Of a DNA stretch of 17,862 bases, positions 1 through 7,342 are shown piece by piece. The position numbers and the translations under genes are program-made. How positions within the stretch are numbered: the stretch's first letter is position 1; each line of letters starts with the position of its first letter. The notes beneath the pieces were generated by a model. That model was not told the DNA's origin and did not search any database. It saw only the letters and a program-made list of their open reading frames with translations. The stretch comes from Quisquiliibacterium sp036525975 (GTDB lineage: Bacteria; Pseudomonadota; Gammaproteobacteria; Burkholderiales; Burkholderiaceae_E). Location of the stretch: assembly GCA_036525975.1 (NCBI GenBank), contig DATCZK010000180.1, positions 1 through 17,862 of the forward strand, read 5' to 3'.

Positions 1-435
1 GGCGGCGCGGGAATCACCGGCATCGCGCTGCTCGTCGTCGCGAGGCTCGAACTGCTGTCCACGATCGACCCGGCATGGATCGCGGCCGCGCTCGTGGGGG
101 CGGCCGCCGTTTCGCGCGGTCTGGCGGCGATCGCGGTGATCGGCATGCCCGCGCAGCAACCGCGCTCGCGGGTGCTCGACTTCGCGGTGCCGCTGGCGCT
201 GGGCGTGCTGCCCGTTGTTGCGCTGCAGGCCTGGGGCGGCGAGGTCTGGCCGGTGTACAAGGCCTGCGCGCTCGCGCTGCTGGCCGCCGCGCTGGCGCGT
301 CGCGTCGCGCGGCGCAGGCTCGCGCACGAGCGCCCCGCGGCGCTGTTGGCAATCGCCCAGCTGGCGGAGATCGCGTTTCTCGCCGGCCTGCTCGCGGGGC
401 TGCCGGCATCGCCCGATCCCGAGGGCGAGAGCTGA
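1..435 (+). CDS. cobS: CobS-like cobalamin synthase, 3' part only
   Basis: The reading frame is open from the first base, so the start lies outside the window; 144 codons and a TGA stop remain. The product is hydrophobic with several apparent membrane segments. The segments AAAVSRGLAAIAVIG and AIAQLAEIAFLAGLLAG match how I remember the C-terminal half of adenosylcobinamide-GDP ribazoletransferase, the membrane enzyme that joins the lower-ligand nucleotide to cobinamide. Family members normally carry a Gly-rich GGxTGDxxGA segment just before this last helix. Here the corresponding stretch reads LAHERPAALLA, so the motif appears lost. It may be a divergent or inactive CobS, or a related integral membrane protein. 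The gene converges with hslU across a strong hairpin. Confidence 0.55.
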   Translation, partial: GGAGITGIALLVVARLELLSTIDPAWIAAALVGAAAVSRGLAAIAVIGMPAQQPRSRVLDFAVPLALGVLPVVALQAWGGEVWPVYKACALALLAAALARRVARRRLAHERPAALLAIAQLAEIAFLAGLLAGLPASPDPEGES

Positions 436-446
436 GCGGCGCAACC

Positions 447-470
447 GCCCGGCGCGGGCTCGCGCCGGGC
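447..470. terminator. Convergent hairpin between cobS and hslU
   Basis: There is a perfect 10-bp inverted repeat, GCCCGGCGCG and CGCGCCGGGC, with a GGCT loop. It lies between the stops of two convergent genes. Neither strand has a T run after the stem, so it may be a bidirectional terminator of the GC-rich type or need Rho. Confidence 0.5.
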
Positions 471-493
471 CCGCTCGCCGGCGCGCCCGCGCC

Positions 494-1852
494 TCAGAGG
501 ATGTAGCGCGCCAGGTCCTCGCGCTCGGCGGTGGCCGCGAGGCGATCGTTGACGTAGGCCGCGTCGATGCGGATCGTGCGCCCGGCGTACCGCGACGCCG
601 CGAACGACACCTCCTCGAGCAGCTTTTCCATCACCGTGTAGAGCCTGCGCGCGCCGATGTTCTCGGTGGTTTCGTTGACCGAGAACGCGATCCGCGCCAG
701 CTGCTCGACCCCGTCGGCGGTGAATTCGAGCTCGACGCCGTCGGCCGCGAGCAGCGCCTGGTACTGCTTGCACAGGCTCGCGTCGGTCTCGGTGAGGATG
801 CGGGTGAAATCGTGGGCCGTGAGCGAGTCCATCTCGACGCGGATCGGCAGGCGGCCCTGCAGCTCCGGAATCAGGTCCGAGGGCTTCGAGAGGTGGAACG
901 CGCCCGAGGCGATGAACAGGATGTGGTCGGTGCGGATCACGCCGTAGCGGGTGTTCACCGCGCTGCCTTCGATCAGCGGCAGCAGGTCGCGCTGCACGCC
1001 CTGGCGCGAGACGTCGGCCCCCTGGATCTCCGAGCGCGTGGCCACCTTGTCGATCTCGTCGAGGAAGACGATGCCGTTCTGTTCCACCGACTGCACGGCG
1101 AGCGCGCGCACCTCGTCCTCGTTCACGAGCTTGGCTGCCTCCTCGTCGCGCAACAGCTTCATCGCCTCGCCGATGCGCAGCTTGCGCGCCTGCTTGCGCC
1201 CCTGCAGCCCCGAGAACATCGACTGCAGCTGCTGGGTGAGATCCTCCATGCCGGGGGGCCCGGCCAGTTCCACCGTGGGCGCGGCCTGCGCGATGTCGAC
1301 CTCGATCTCGCGGTCGTCCAGTTCGCCCTCGCGCAGCTTCTTGCGAAACTTCTGCCGCGTGGCCGAATCCTGCGCCGGCGGCGCGGCGCTCGGCTGCGCG
1401 CCGAAGCCGAAGCCGCCGGGGGGCGAGGAAGCGTGCGGCGGCGGCACCAGCACGTCGAGAACGCGGTCCTCGGCCGCGTCGAGCGCGCGCTGCTCCACCT
1501 TGCGCATCGCCTGCTCGCGCGTCTGCTTGACCGCGATCTCGGCGAGGTCGCGCACGATCGTGTCCACGTCGCGGCCCACGTAGCCCACCTCGGTGAACTT
1601 GGTCGCCTCCACCTTGATGAACGGCGCCTGGGCCAGGCGCGCCAGGCGGCGCGAGATCTCGGTCTTGCCCACGCCGGTGGGGCCGATCATCAGGATGTTC
1701 TTGGGCGTGATCTCGCGCCTCAGGGGCTCGTCCACCTGTTGCCTGCGCCAGCGGTTGCGCAGCGCGATCGCCACCGCGCGCTTGGCGCGAGACTGGCCAA
1801 CGATGTGCTTGTCGAGTTCCGAGACGATTTCCTCGGGGGTCATGTGCGTCAT
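494..1852 (-). CDS. hslU: HslU, ATPase/unfoldase of the HslUV protease
   Basis: This is a 452-residue AAA+ unfoldase that feeds substrates into the HslV peptidase in the cytoplasm. Visible motifs are Walker A GPTGVGKT (57-64), the GYVG pore loop (90-93), an intermediate domain from about 105 to 245 with a Gly/Pro/Ala-rich stretch near 138-163, Walker B IVFLDEID (261-268), the arginine-finger region around R334 and the sensor-2 GARRL motif (400-404). The end ARYIL fits the C-terminal tail known to insert into HslV. Length is close to the family norm of about 443. A second ATG three codons later (at 1843) could be the real start. The first ATG has only a weak GGGAC upstream. The gene follows hslV after 63 bp, in the usual hslV-hslU order. 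Confidence 0.97.
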   Translation of the reverse strand: MTHMTPEEIVSELDKHIVGQSRAKRAVAIALRNRWRRQQVDEPLRREITPKNILMIGPTGVGKTEISRRLARLAQAPFIKVEATKFTEVGYVGRDVDTIVRDLAEIAVKQTREQAMRKVEQRALDAAEDRVLDVLVPPPHASSPPGGFGFGAQPSAAPPAQDSATRQKFRKKLREGELDDREIEVDIAQAAPTVELAGPPGMEDLTQQLQSMFSGLQGRKQARKLRIGEAMKLLRDEEAAKLVNEDEVRALAVQSVEQNGIVFLDEIDKVATRSEIQGADVSRQGVQRDLLPLIEGSAVNTRYGVIRTDHILFIASGAFHLSKPSDLIPELQGRLPIRVEMDSLTAHDFTRILTETDASLCKQYQALLAADGVELEFTADGVEQLARIAFSVNETTENIGARRLYTVMEKLLEEVSFAASRYAGRTIRIDAAYVNDRLAATAEREDLARYIL

Positions 1853-1915
1853 CTGTGCTGTCCCATGCGGGCGCCGGCCTGGCCGCGGGCCGCGCGCGTG
1901 TCGGCCGCGCGCCGC

Positions 1916-2452
1916 TCAGCCCAGCGTCTCTACCGTGTGGTTCTGGTTCGTGTAGATGCAGATCTCGCCCGCGATGGCGAGCGACTTGCGCACGATCTGC
2001 TCGGCGTCGAGCGCACTGTTCTCGAGCAGCGCGCGCGCCGCCGCCTGCGCGTAGGGGCCGCCGCTGCCGATCGCGATCAGCCCGTGCTCGGGCTCGAGCA
2101 CGTCGCCGTTGCCGGTGATCACCAGCGAGTGCTCGGCGTCGGCCACCGCGAGCATCGCCTCGAGGCGGCGCAGCATCCGGTCGGTGCGCCAGTCTTTCGC
2201 CAGCTCCACCGCCGAGCGCACCAGGTTGCCCGAGTGCTTCTCCAGCTTCGCCTCGAAGCGCTCGAACAGCGTGAACGCGTCGGCGGTGCCGCCGGCAAAC
2301 CCGGCGATCACGCGATCCTGGTAGAGCCTGCGCACCTTGCGCGCGCCCTGCTTGATCACCACGTTGCCCAGCGTGACCTGGCCGTCGCCGCCCAGCGCCA
2401 CGCTCGCGCCCCGGCGCACCGAGACGATCGTCGTTCCGTGAAATTGCTCCAT
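1916..2452 (-). CDS. hslV: HslV, threonine peptidase subunit of HslUV
   Basis: This is the proteasome-beta-like peptidase of the HslUV complex. I chose the ATG at 2452, giving 178 residues, because the product then begins MEQFHGTTIV, the form I know from Burkholderiales. An in-frame ATG at 2467 would add five residues, and neither has a clear ribosome binding site. The propeptide is removed before T7, the nucleophile. D23 and K39 match Asp17 and Lys33 of the mature enzyme. The segments GFAGGTADAFTLFE, LAKDWRTDRMLR and IGSGGPYAQAAARALLEN are nearly invariant in the family. It is co-transcribed with hslU. A 23-bp tandem repeat lies directly upstream. Confidence 0.96.
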   Translation of the reverse strand: MEQFHGTTIVSVRRGASVALGGDGQVTLGNVVIKQGARKVRRLYQDRVIAGFAGGTADAFTLFERFEAKLEKHSGNLVRSAVELAKDWRTDRMLRRLEAMLAVADAEHSLVITGNGDVLEPEHGLIAIGSGGPYAQAAARALLENSALDAEQIVRKSLAIAGEICIYTNQNHTVETLG

Positions 2453-2503
2453 CCGCGAATCGTACATCCGCGCGCGGTTTCGCCGCGCCCGCGCACCGCA
2501 ACA

Positions 2504-2580
2504 GGGGCGAACGGCTGGCGCGGCTGGGGGCGAACGGCTGGCGCGGCCCGGGGCGAACGGCTAGTGCGGCCGGGGGCGAA
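2504..2580. repeat. 23-bp tandem repeat, three units plus part of a fourth
   Basis: GGGGCGAA recurs at 2504, 2527, 2550 and 2573, exactly 23 bp apart. Units 1 and 2 differ only in the last two bases. Unit 3 carries CTAGTG where the others have CTGGCG, and unit 4 keeps only the first 8 bases. The array fills the gap between the STAS gene and hslV. The stop codon of the STAS gene (2561-2563, TAG on the minus strand) lies in unit 3 and comes from one of its differing bases. Confidence 0.9.
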
Positions 2581-3925
2581 CCTCGGCGAGCTCGGCGATG
2601 CCCATCACGCTGAGCAGCGCTTCGACGATCGCGCTGGGTTGGTCGAACAGGGCCACCTTGCCCTGCGCCGCCAGCGCCACGAGTTCGTTGAGCAGCTCGC
2701 CGGCCGCGACGAAGTCGAGCCGAACCAGCTTCCTGCAGCAGATCGACACCTGCGAGCGCGGCCCGGCGTGCGCGCGCAGCGCCGAGAGCTCGGTGGCGAT
2801 CAGGCCGGTGAGTTCGCCCCTGAGCGCGAACGAGTCGGAATCGGCGCGCGGCGGGCGCGCTTCGGGCGCGCCGGCCTCGCGTGCGCCGTTGGGATCGCGC
2901 CGCTGGCCGCCTTGCGCGGCGGTGCGAAACCTCGCGGGCAAGGGTTCCCACGCCGGTGGCGAGATCTCGAAAGTCACGCAGTAGTCGATGGCCAGATCGT
3001 CGAAGCCCTGCTGGTCGCCCCGCAGGCGCAGCGCCAGCAGCGCGGCGCGCCAGATCGCGTCGGATTCGTCGCGGCGCCCGACTTCGATCGCGGCGCGCGC
3101 CACCCGATGCAGCGCCTCGACGCCGTTCACCGTCACCTCGCCGGTGCCGCGCTCGAGCAGCGCGACCAGGCTGCACACCTCGTCGGCACCGTCGGCGCCG
3201 ATCGACCCGACCTGGCCGAAGTCGAGCGTGACGGCCTTGCCGGCCGCGCTCGCCCGGCGCCCCTGCTCGAGCGCCCGCTGCGCGCCGCCCTCGAGCGCCT
3301 GGCCGAACCGGATCGTGGTGCCCGCCCTGGGCGCCCCCGCAGCGTCGTTGACCGCGCTGCCGGCGGGCCAGGGCGGCGGCGAGCGCTCGAAGCGCGCGGC
3401 GAAATCGATCGCGCGCGCCTCGTACTCGTCGCGCGCGCCCAGCACGACGAGCACGTCGAACAGCATCCTGAATGCCTGCAGCGCGAGCGCGCCGGAGCCG
3501 CCGCGCGCGAGCACCTCGCGCAGCGTGGCCACGGCGGCCTCGGGCTGGGCGTTGGCGAAGAGTATCGCCGCCTCCTCGAGCTCGGGCGGCAGCGCCGGGG
3601 CGTTGACCTCGATCGCCGGCTCGGCCCGGACGTGGCGATCGAACACCGCCGCGGTCTCCACCTCCAGCGGCGGCGGCGCGGCGGAGCGCCGGCGTTCGGC
3701 CATCGGCAACGTGGAGGCGGGCGCGCCCGATCCGGCGCCCGGGATCATCTCCGACTCGATCCGGTCGATCTTCTCGGCCGTCAGGCGCGCGAGCTCGCGC
3801 TGCGTCTCGAGGCTCGGCGCGGTGGCCGGGCCGCGCAACGTGGAGTCGGGCGTGCGAGCCGGCATCGCAGTCGCGAAGCGCCTTGCGTCGGACTTCTCCT
3901 TGCGGCCAAACAGCGAAAACACCAC
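2561..3925 (-). CDS. Protein with two helical-repeat + STAS-like modules
   Basis: This 454-residue protein has no membrane segments and starts at GTG with GGGG about 8 bases upstream. The N-terminal 110 residues are low-complexity. Residues 117-186 are helical and end FERSPPPW. Residues 204-282 look like a STAS domain, with LDFGQVGSIGADGADEV. Residues 285-326 repeat the helical motif and end FEISPPAW. Residues 365-447 form a second STAS-like domain, with VRLDFVAAGELLNELVALA. STAS domains typically serve as binding modules in regulatory proteins. I recall STAS proteins at this place between dksA and hslV in Burkholderiales but know no function. No clear phosphorylatable serine is visible in either STAS core. 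The last codons lie in the tandem repeat. Confidence 0.8.
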   Translation of the reverse strand: MVFSLFGRKEKSDARRFATAMPARTPDSTLRGPATAPSLETQRELARLTAEKIDRIESEMIPGAGSGAPASTLPMAERRRSAAPPPLEVETAAVFDRHVRAEPAIEVNAPALPPELEEAAILFANAQPEAAVATLREVLARGGSGALALQAFRMLFDVLVVLGARDEYEARAIDFAARFERSPPPWPAGSAVNDAAGAPRAGTTIRFGQALEGGAQRALEQGRRASAAGKAVTLDFGQVGSIGADGADEVCSLVALLERGTGEVTVNGVEALHRVARAAIEVGRRDESDAIWRAALLALRLRGDQQGFDDLAIDYCVTFEISPPAWEPLPARFRTAAQGGQRRDPNGAREAGAPEARPPRADSDSFALRGELTGLIATELSALRAHAGPRSQVSICCRKLVRLDFVAAGELLNELVALAAQGKVALFDQPSAIVEALLSVMGIAELAEVRPRPH

Positions 3926-3953
3926 GACCGAACCCCGTCAAAAACGTCGATCG

Positions 3954-3959
3954 AGTGTA
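3954..3959 (-). promoter_or_regulatory. Possible -10 element for the STAS gene
   Basis: On the minus strand the sequence is GCTACACTCGA. TACACT matches 4 of 6 consensus -10 bases and would give a leader of about 22 nt before the GTG at 3925. I see no good -35 box at 16-18 bp. The rest of 3926-4097 holds GC-rich hairpins but no gene. Confidence 0.35.
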
Positions 3960-4069
3960 GCATCGGCCCCCCGCGCGGCGGGCCTGTTTCGCCGACCAGC
4001 GATCGGTCGGAGAGGACCGGTTGTCAACGCACTGTGGCCTGCGCGCACCGTTGGCCGCTGCCCGCCCGC

Positions 4070-4086
4070 GCGCGGCGCGACCGCGC
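4070..4086 (-). terminator. Possible hairpin after dksA
   Basis: GCGCGG and CCGCGC form a 6-bp stem with a 5-base loop just downstream of the dksA stop. There is no T run on the minus strand, so termination here is only a suggestion. Confidence 0.25.
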
Positions 4087-4097
4087 CCGGGAACGGC

Positions 4098-4529
4098 TCA
4101 GTCGCCGTACATCTTCTGGCGCAGTTCGCGGCGCTGCTGCGCCTCCAGCGACAGGGTGGCGGTGGGCCGCGCGAGCAGGCGCCCGAGCCCGATCGGCTCG
4201 CCGGTTTCCTCGCAGTAGCCGTACTCGCCCGAGTCGATGCGCGCGATCGACTGCGCGATCTTCTTGAGCAGCTTGCGCTCGCGGTCGCGCGTGCGCAGCT
4301 CGAGCGCGTGCTCCTCCTCGATCGTGGCACGGTCGGCCGGGTCGGGAACGATCACGGTCTCGCGCAGGTGCTCGGTGGTCTCGTCGGCGTTCTGGAGGAT
4401 CTCGCGTTCCATCTGCTGCAGGCGCACGCGGAAGAACTCGAGCTGGGACTCGTTCATGTAGTCGGAGTCCTTCATCTTGAGCAGTTGTGCCTCTGTGAGA
4501 GGTTTCTTTTCTTTCGTCGCCACCATCAC
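4098..4529 (-). CDS. dksA: DksA, RNA polymerase-binding regulator, Cys-poor form
   Basis: DksA binds in the RNA polymerase secondary channel and, with ppGpp, adjusts rRNA and amino-acid promoters. This 143-residue copy has the coiled coil with tip sequence DPADRAT (63-69), so the functional Asp, Asp and Ala of the tip are present. The globular part reads GEYGYCEETGEPIG and RPTATLSLEAQQRR. Of the four zinc-finger cysteines in Escherichia coli DksA only C106 remains; positions 109, 127 and 130 are Thr, Ser and Ala. It should therefore not bind zinc in the classical way. I recall the same pattern in other betaproteobacterial DksA proteins. Two ATGs open the frame; GGGG sits upstream. The COG0523 GTPase lies 48 bp upstream on the same strand. 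Confidence 0.95.
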   Translation of the reverse strand: MMVATKEKKPLTEAQLLKMKDSDYMNESQLEFFRVRLQQMEREILQNADETTEHLRETVIVPDPADRATIEEEHALELRTRDRERKLLKKIAQSIARIDSGEYGYCEETGEPIGLGRLLARPTATLSLEAQQRRELRQKMYGD

Positions 4530-4543
4530 TACCCCAAGTCGAA

Positions 4544-4565
4544 TTCGTTCAGGCCACGGAACGAA
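4544..4565 (-). other. Hairpin between the COG0523 gene and dksA
   Basis: TTCGTTC and GAACGAA form a 7-bp stem with an 8-base loop in the 48-bp gap. It lies upstream of dksA and downstream of the GTPase stop. It lacks a T run and could be a weak terminator, an mRNA processing site or chance. Confidence 0.3.
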
Positions 4566-4577
4566 CCGCGGCCCAGC

Positions 4578-5555
4578 TTATGCCAGGCACTGCTCCAGAC
4601 CTTTGACAAATGTCTCTTTGGGCAGGTTTCGCCCGATGAAGACCATCTTGCTCGACGGTTTCTCGCTCGGCTGCCACCTGCGCCCGGTGTCGGCGCCCAT
4701 CATCATGTGCACGCCCTGGAACACCGTCTGCCGGTCCGAGCCCTTCATGAAAAGCACGCCTTTATACCGCAACATGTCCTGCCCGTAAACCTGGATGATC
4801 CCGCCCAGGAACTCCTCGAGCTTGAGCGGATCGAAGGGCTTGTTCGAGCGAAAGACGAAGGATTGCACGGCGTCGTCGTGCTCGTGATCGTCGCTGGTGA
4901 GGAACTGCGGGTCGATCTCGAGCGCGGCGTTGAGGTTGAAGCCCCGGATGTCGAGGATGTCGGCGATGTCGGCCGATCCGAACTGCACGGGCTTGATCGA
5001 CGCGCGCGGGTTGATCCGGCGCAGCCGCTCGCGCAGCGCCAGTTGCTCGGAGTCGGTTGCGAGGTCGGTCTTCGAGAGCAGGATCCGGTCGGCGAACCCG
5101 ACCTGCTCCTGCGCCTCGCGGTGCTCGTCGAGTTGCACGTTGCCGTGCTTGGCGTCGACCACCGTGATCACCGCGTCGAGCAGGAACGCGTCGGCGATCT
5201 CGTCGTCGAGGAAGAAGGTCTGCGCCACCGGGCCCGGGTCGGCCAGCCCCGTGGTCTCGATCACGACCCGGTCGAACGAAAGCTCGCCCGACTCGCGGCG
5301 CGCCTTGAGGTCGCCGAGGATGCGGATCAGGTCGCCCCGGACCGTGCAGCAGATGCAGCCGTTGTTCATCTCCACGATCTGCTCTTCGCGGTCCTGCAGC
5401 AGCAGGTCGTTGTCCACGCCCTCCTCGCCGAACTCGTTCTCGATCACGGCAATGCGATGCCCGTGCTGCTCCTTGAGGATGCGGTTGAGCAGCGTGGTCT
5501 TGCCCGCGCCGAGGAACCCGGTGAGGATCGTGACCGGTACGTGTTTGGATGCCAT
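4578..5555 (-). CDS. COG0523/CobW-type metal GTPase
   Basis: This 325-residue G3E GTPase belongs to the family that includes YjiA, ZigA and CobW, which help deliver or store metal ions, often zinc. Residues seen are Walker A GFLGAGKT (13-20), the metal-binding CxCC in GCICC (C67, C69, C70), ETTG (100-103), the guanine-specificity motif SKTD (161-164), a short acidic/His patch DDHEHDD (222-228) and a CobW C-terminal domain containing KGVLFMKG. The ATG at 5555 has GGAGAAG 5 bases upstream, and the family sequence begins there. Its partner in metal handling is unknown. It sits directly upstream of dksA, an association reported for zinc-responsive loci, although this DksA is the Cys-poor one. I see no obvious Zur box. 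Confidence 0.92.
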   Translation of the reverse strand: MASKHVPVTILTGFLGAGKTTLLNRILKEQHGHRIAVIENEFGEEGVDNDLLLQDREEQIVEMNNGCICCTVRGDLIRILGDLKARRESGELSFDRVVIETTGLADPGPVAQTFFLDDEIADAFLLDAVITVVDAKHGNVQLDEHREAQEQVGFADRILLSKTDLATDSEQLALRERLRRINPRASIKPVQFGSADIADILDIRGFNLNAALEIDPQFLTSDDHEHDDAVQSFVFRSNKPFDPLKLEEFLGGIIQVYGQDMLRYKGVLFMKGSDRQTVFQGVHMMMGADTGRRWQPSEKPSSKMVFIGRNLPKETFVKGLEQCLA

Positions 5556-5620
5556 CTGTGCTTCTCCATTCGCGACGCGCCGGGCACCGGAGAGCGCGGC
5601 TCGGTCGCGTCGAGCGACGC

Positions 5621-5651
5621 ATTCTAGCGCCGACCGGAACTTGGCGCGCAA
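5621..5651 (-). promoter_or_regulatory. Candidate promoter for the COG0523 gene
   Basis: On the minus strand TAGAAT (5626-5621) matches 5 of 6 consensus -10 bases. TTGCGC is a weak -35 19 bases upstream, a long spacer. The start of transcription would fall near 5614, about 58 nt before the ATG. Confidence 0.4.
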
Positions 5652-5690
5652 GGCAGCGCGAACCTGCACGGTGCGCAGCCGCGCGCACGG

Positions 5691-5738
5691 CGCGCACCCG
5701 CGGGCGCGCCCTAGCGCTTGCGCGCCCGCGGGTGCGCG
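5691..5738. terminator. 19-bp perfect inverted repeat around the xerC stop
   Basis: Positions 5691-5709 and 5720-5738 are exact reverse complements; each arm contains CCCGCGGG. The 10-base loop holds the TAG stop of xerC. There is no T run on the minus side. A second possibility is that GGTGCGC at 5670-5676 pairs with GCGCACC at 5692-5698, an alternative that would break the long stem. It probably separates the xerC operon from the COG0523 gene. Confidence 0.6.
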
Positions 5739-6655
5739 GCGTCGTAGACGCTGGCCAGGCGCTGGAAATCGAGCGAGGTGTAGACCTGGGTGGTGGCGAT
5801 GCTGCTGTGGCCCAGCAGCTCCTGCACCGCGCGCAGGTCGCCGCTGGACTGCAGCAGGTGGCTCGCGAACGAGTGGCGCAGCACGTGCGGGTGCACGTTC
5901 GCGGGCACGCCGCGCTCGCGCGCGATTCGCGCCAGGCGCAGCTGCACGGCCCGGTTGGACAGCCGCGCGCCGCGCGCGCTGAGGAACAGCGCCCGCGCGT
6001 CGGCGCCCGGGCGCGCGGCGAGCCAGCGCGCGCGCTCGTCGAGCCAGGCGCCGAGCGCCGCGATCGCCGGCGCGCCCACCGGCACGGTGCGGCGCTTGCC
6101 GCCCTTGCCGCGCACGCTCACCTCGCGCTCGGCCAGGCTCAGCCAGCTGTGCGACCGGTACCCCGCCTCCTCGAAATAGCGCGCGTCCAGCCCCGTGAGC
6201 TCGGCGAGCCGCAGGCCCGACGAGTACAGCAGCTCGAGCATCGCCGCGTCGCGCAGGCCGGCGAACCCGCCCGCGCTCGCCGGCGCGCCCGCCGGTGCGC
6301 TCACCAGGCTCATCGCCTGGTCGGGCGACAGCGCCTTGGGCAGGCGCTTGCGCGCCCGCGGCGCGCGCACCCCGCGCGCCGGGTTCGAGGCGATCAGCCC
6401 GCGCTGCACGATCGCGTCGAGGAAACCCCGCCACGCCGAGAGCCTGCGCGCGATCGACTTGGGCGCCGCGCCGGCGCGCGCGGCGCCGGCCACCCAGCGG
6501 CGAAGCGCGGCCTCGTCCAGCGCCGGCCAGCCGCCCTCGCCCGCGATCGTCGCGAGCAGCGCGAGGTCGCGCCGGTAGGCGTCGGCCGTGTGCGGCGAGC
6601 AGCCGCGCTCGGCGATCAGGCGCTGCAGGTAGGCCTCGACCTCGCCCGCAGGCAC
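5711..6655 (-). CDS. xerC: XerC, site-specific tyrosine recombinase
   Basis: XerC with XerD resolves chromosome dimers at dif. This 314-residue protein has the SAM-like N-terminal core-binding domain (1-95) and the catalytic domain with R149 (SSGLRLAEL), K184 (RGKGGKRR), H257 and R260 (HVLRHSFASH), H283 (LLGHSS) and the nucleophile Y292 (TQVYTSLDF). About ten extra residues (YFEEAGYRSHSWL) precede the catalytic beta hairpin; I recall this insertion from Burkholderia XerC. Its place in a dapF-DUF484-xerC series, as in Escherichia coli, supports XerC over XerD. The start is GTG, 10 bases after the DUF484 stop, with GGGG upstream. The last codons form one arm of a 19-bp inverted repeat. Confidence 0.95.
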   Translation of the reverse strand: MPAGEVEAYLQRLIAERGCSPHTADAYRRDLALLATIAGEGGWPALDEAALRRWVAGAARAGAAPKSIARRLSAWRGFLDAIVQRGLIASNPARGVRAPRARKRLPKALSPDQAMSLVSAPAGAPASAGGFAGLRDAAMLELLYSSGLRLAELTGLDARYFEEAGYRSHSWLSLAEREVSVRGKGGKRRTVPVGAPAIAALGAWLDERARWLAARPGADARALFLSARGARLSNRAVQLRLARIARERGVPANVHPHVLRHSFASHLLQSSGDLRAVQELLGHSSIATTQVYTSLDFQRLASVYDAAHPRARKR

Positions 6656-6665
6656 GGCGCCGCCC

Positions 6666-7340
6666 CTACTCCACCAGGCGCGACAGCGCCGCGCTCGCGA
6701 TCTCGGCGATGCGCTCGAGGAACGCGGTGCCCATGTTCATCTGGAAGCGCCCCGGGTCGGCCGAGCCGAGCACGAGCATCCCGAACGCGTTCGGGTCGGC
6801 GCCCTTGCGCAGCGGCAGCAGCGCGATCGAACGCGTGCTCGCGCCGCCCTGCGGGAGCCAGGAAGATGCCTGGAAATCGGCGTTCGGGCCGCAGTAGGGT
6901 TCGCTCATGCTGTTGGCGAGCGTGATCGCGTCGGCGTCGACCGCGGCCGCGCAGGCGAGCCCGCGATGCGCCTCGCGCAGCCCCCACAAGCGCAGCCCCA
7001 CGTGCGGAACGCCGAACACCGCCTGCATCCCGTCGATCACCGCGCCGGGCAATTGATCGGTGCTCGCCGCAACGAGGAGCTGGCGCGTCCAGCGCAGCAG
7101 CTTCTCGCCGATCGCGTCGTTCTCCTGGCCGGTGCGGATCAGCTCGGCGAGCTTCATCTCCAGCGCGCGGTGCTTCTCGCGCAGCACCTCGAGCTGGCGC
7201 TCGTGCAGCGAGATCGCCTTGCCGCCGTGGCGGTGGGGCACGCTGATCGACGCGAGCAGCTCCGGGTGGGCGCCGAAGAACTCGGGGTGATCGGCCAGGT
7301 AGCGCGCGACCTCGGCGTCGCCCAAAGGGGGTGTCGTCAT
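6666..7340 (-). CDS. DUF484 family protein
   Basis: This 224-residue protein belongs to the DUF484 family (YigA of Escherichia coli), of unknown function and with a GAF-like fold. The N-terminus VARYLADHPEFFGAHPELL is the family signature. Residues 42-72 are probably coiled coil, followed by the GAF-like part with VGLRLWGL and a C-terminal FGMLVLGSADPGRF. It lies between dapF and xerC, as in many proteobacteria, and its ATG follows the dapF stop by two bases, so translation is probably coupled. No catalytic residues can be named. Confidence 0.9.
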   Translation of the reverse strand: MTTPPLGDAEVARYLADHPEFFGAHPELLASISVPHRHGGKAISLHERQLEVLREKHRALEMKLAELIRTGQENDAIGEKLLRWTRQLLVAASTDQLPGAVIDGMQAVFGVPHVGLRLWGLREAHRGLACAAAVDADAITLANSMSEPYCGPNADFQASSWLPQGGASTRSIALLPLRKGADPNAFGMLVLGSADPGRFQMNMGTAFLERIAEIASAALSRLVE

Positions 7341-7342
7341 CT

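Noticed and set aside
215..4267. Very long open frame on the plus strand across hslU, hslV, the STAS gene and dksA
   Set aside because: It is antisense to four clear genes. At this GC content stop codons are rare in all frames, and the translation is Arg/Ala/Leu-rich without any domain.
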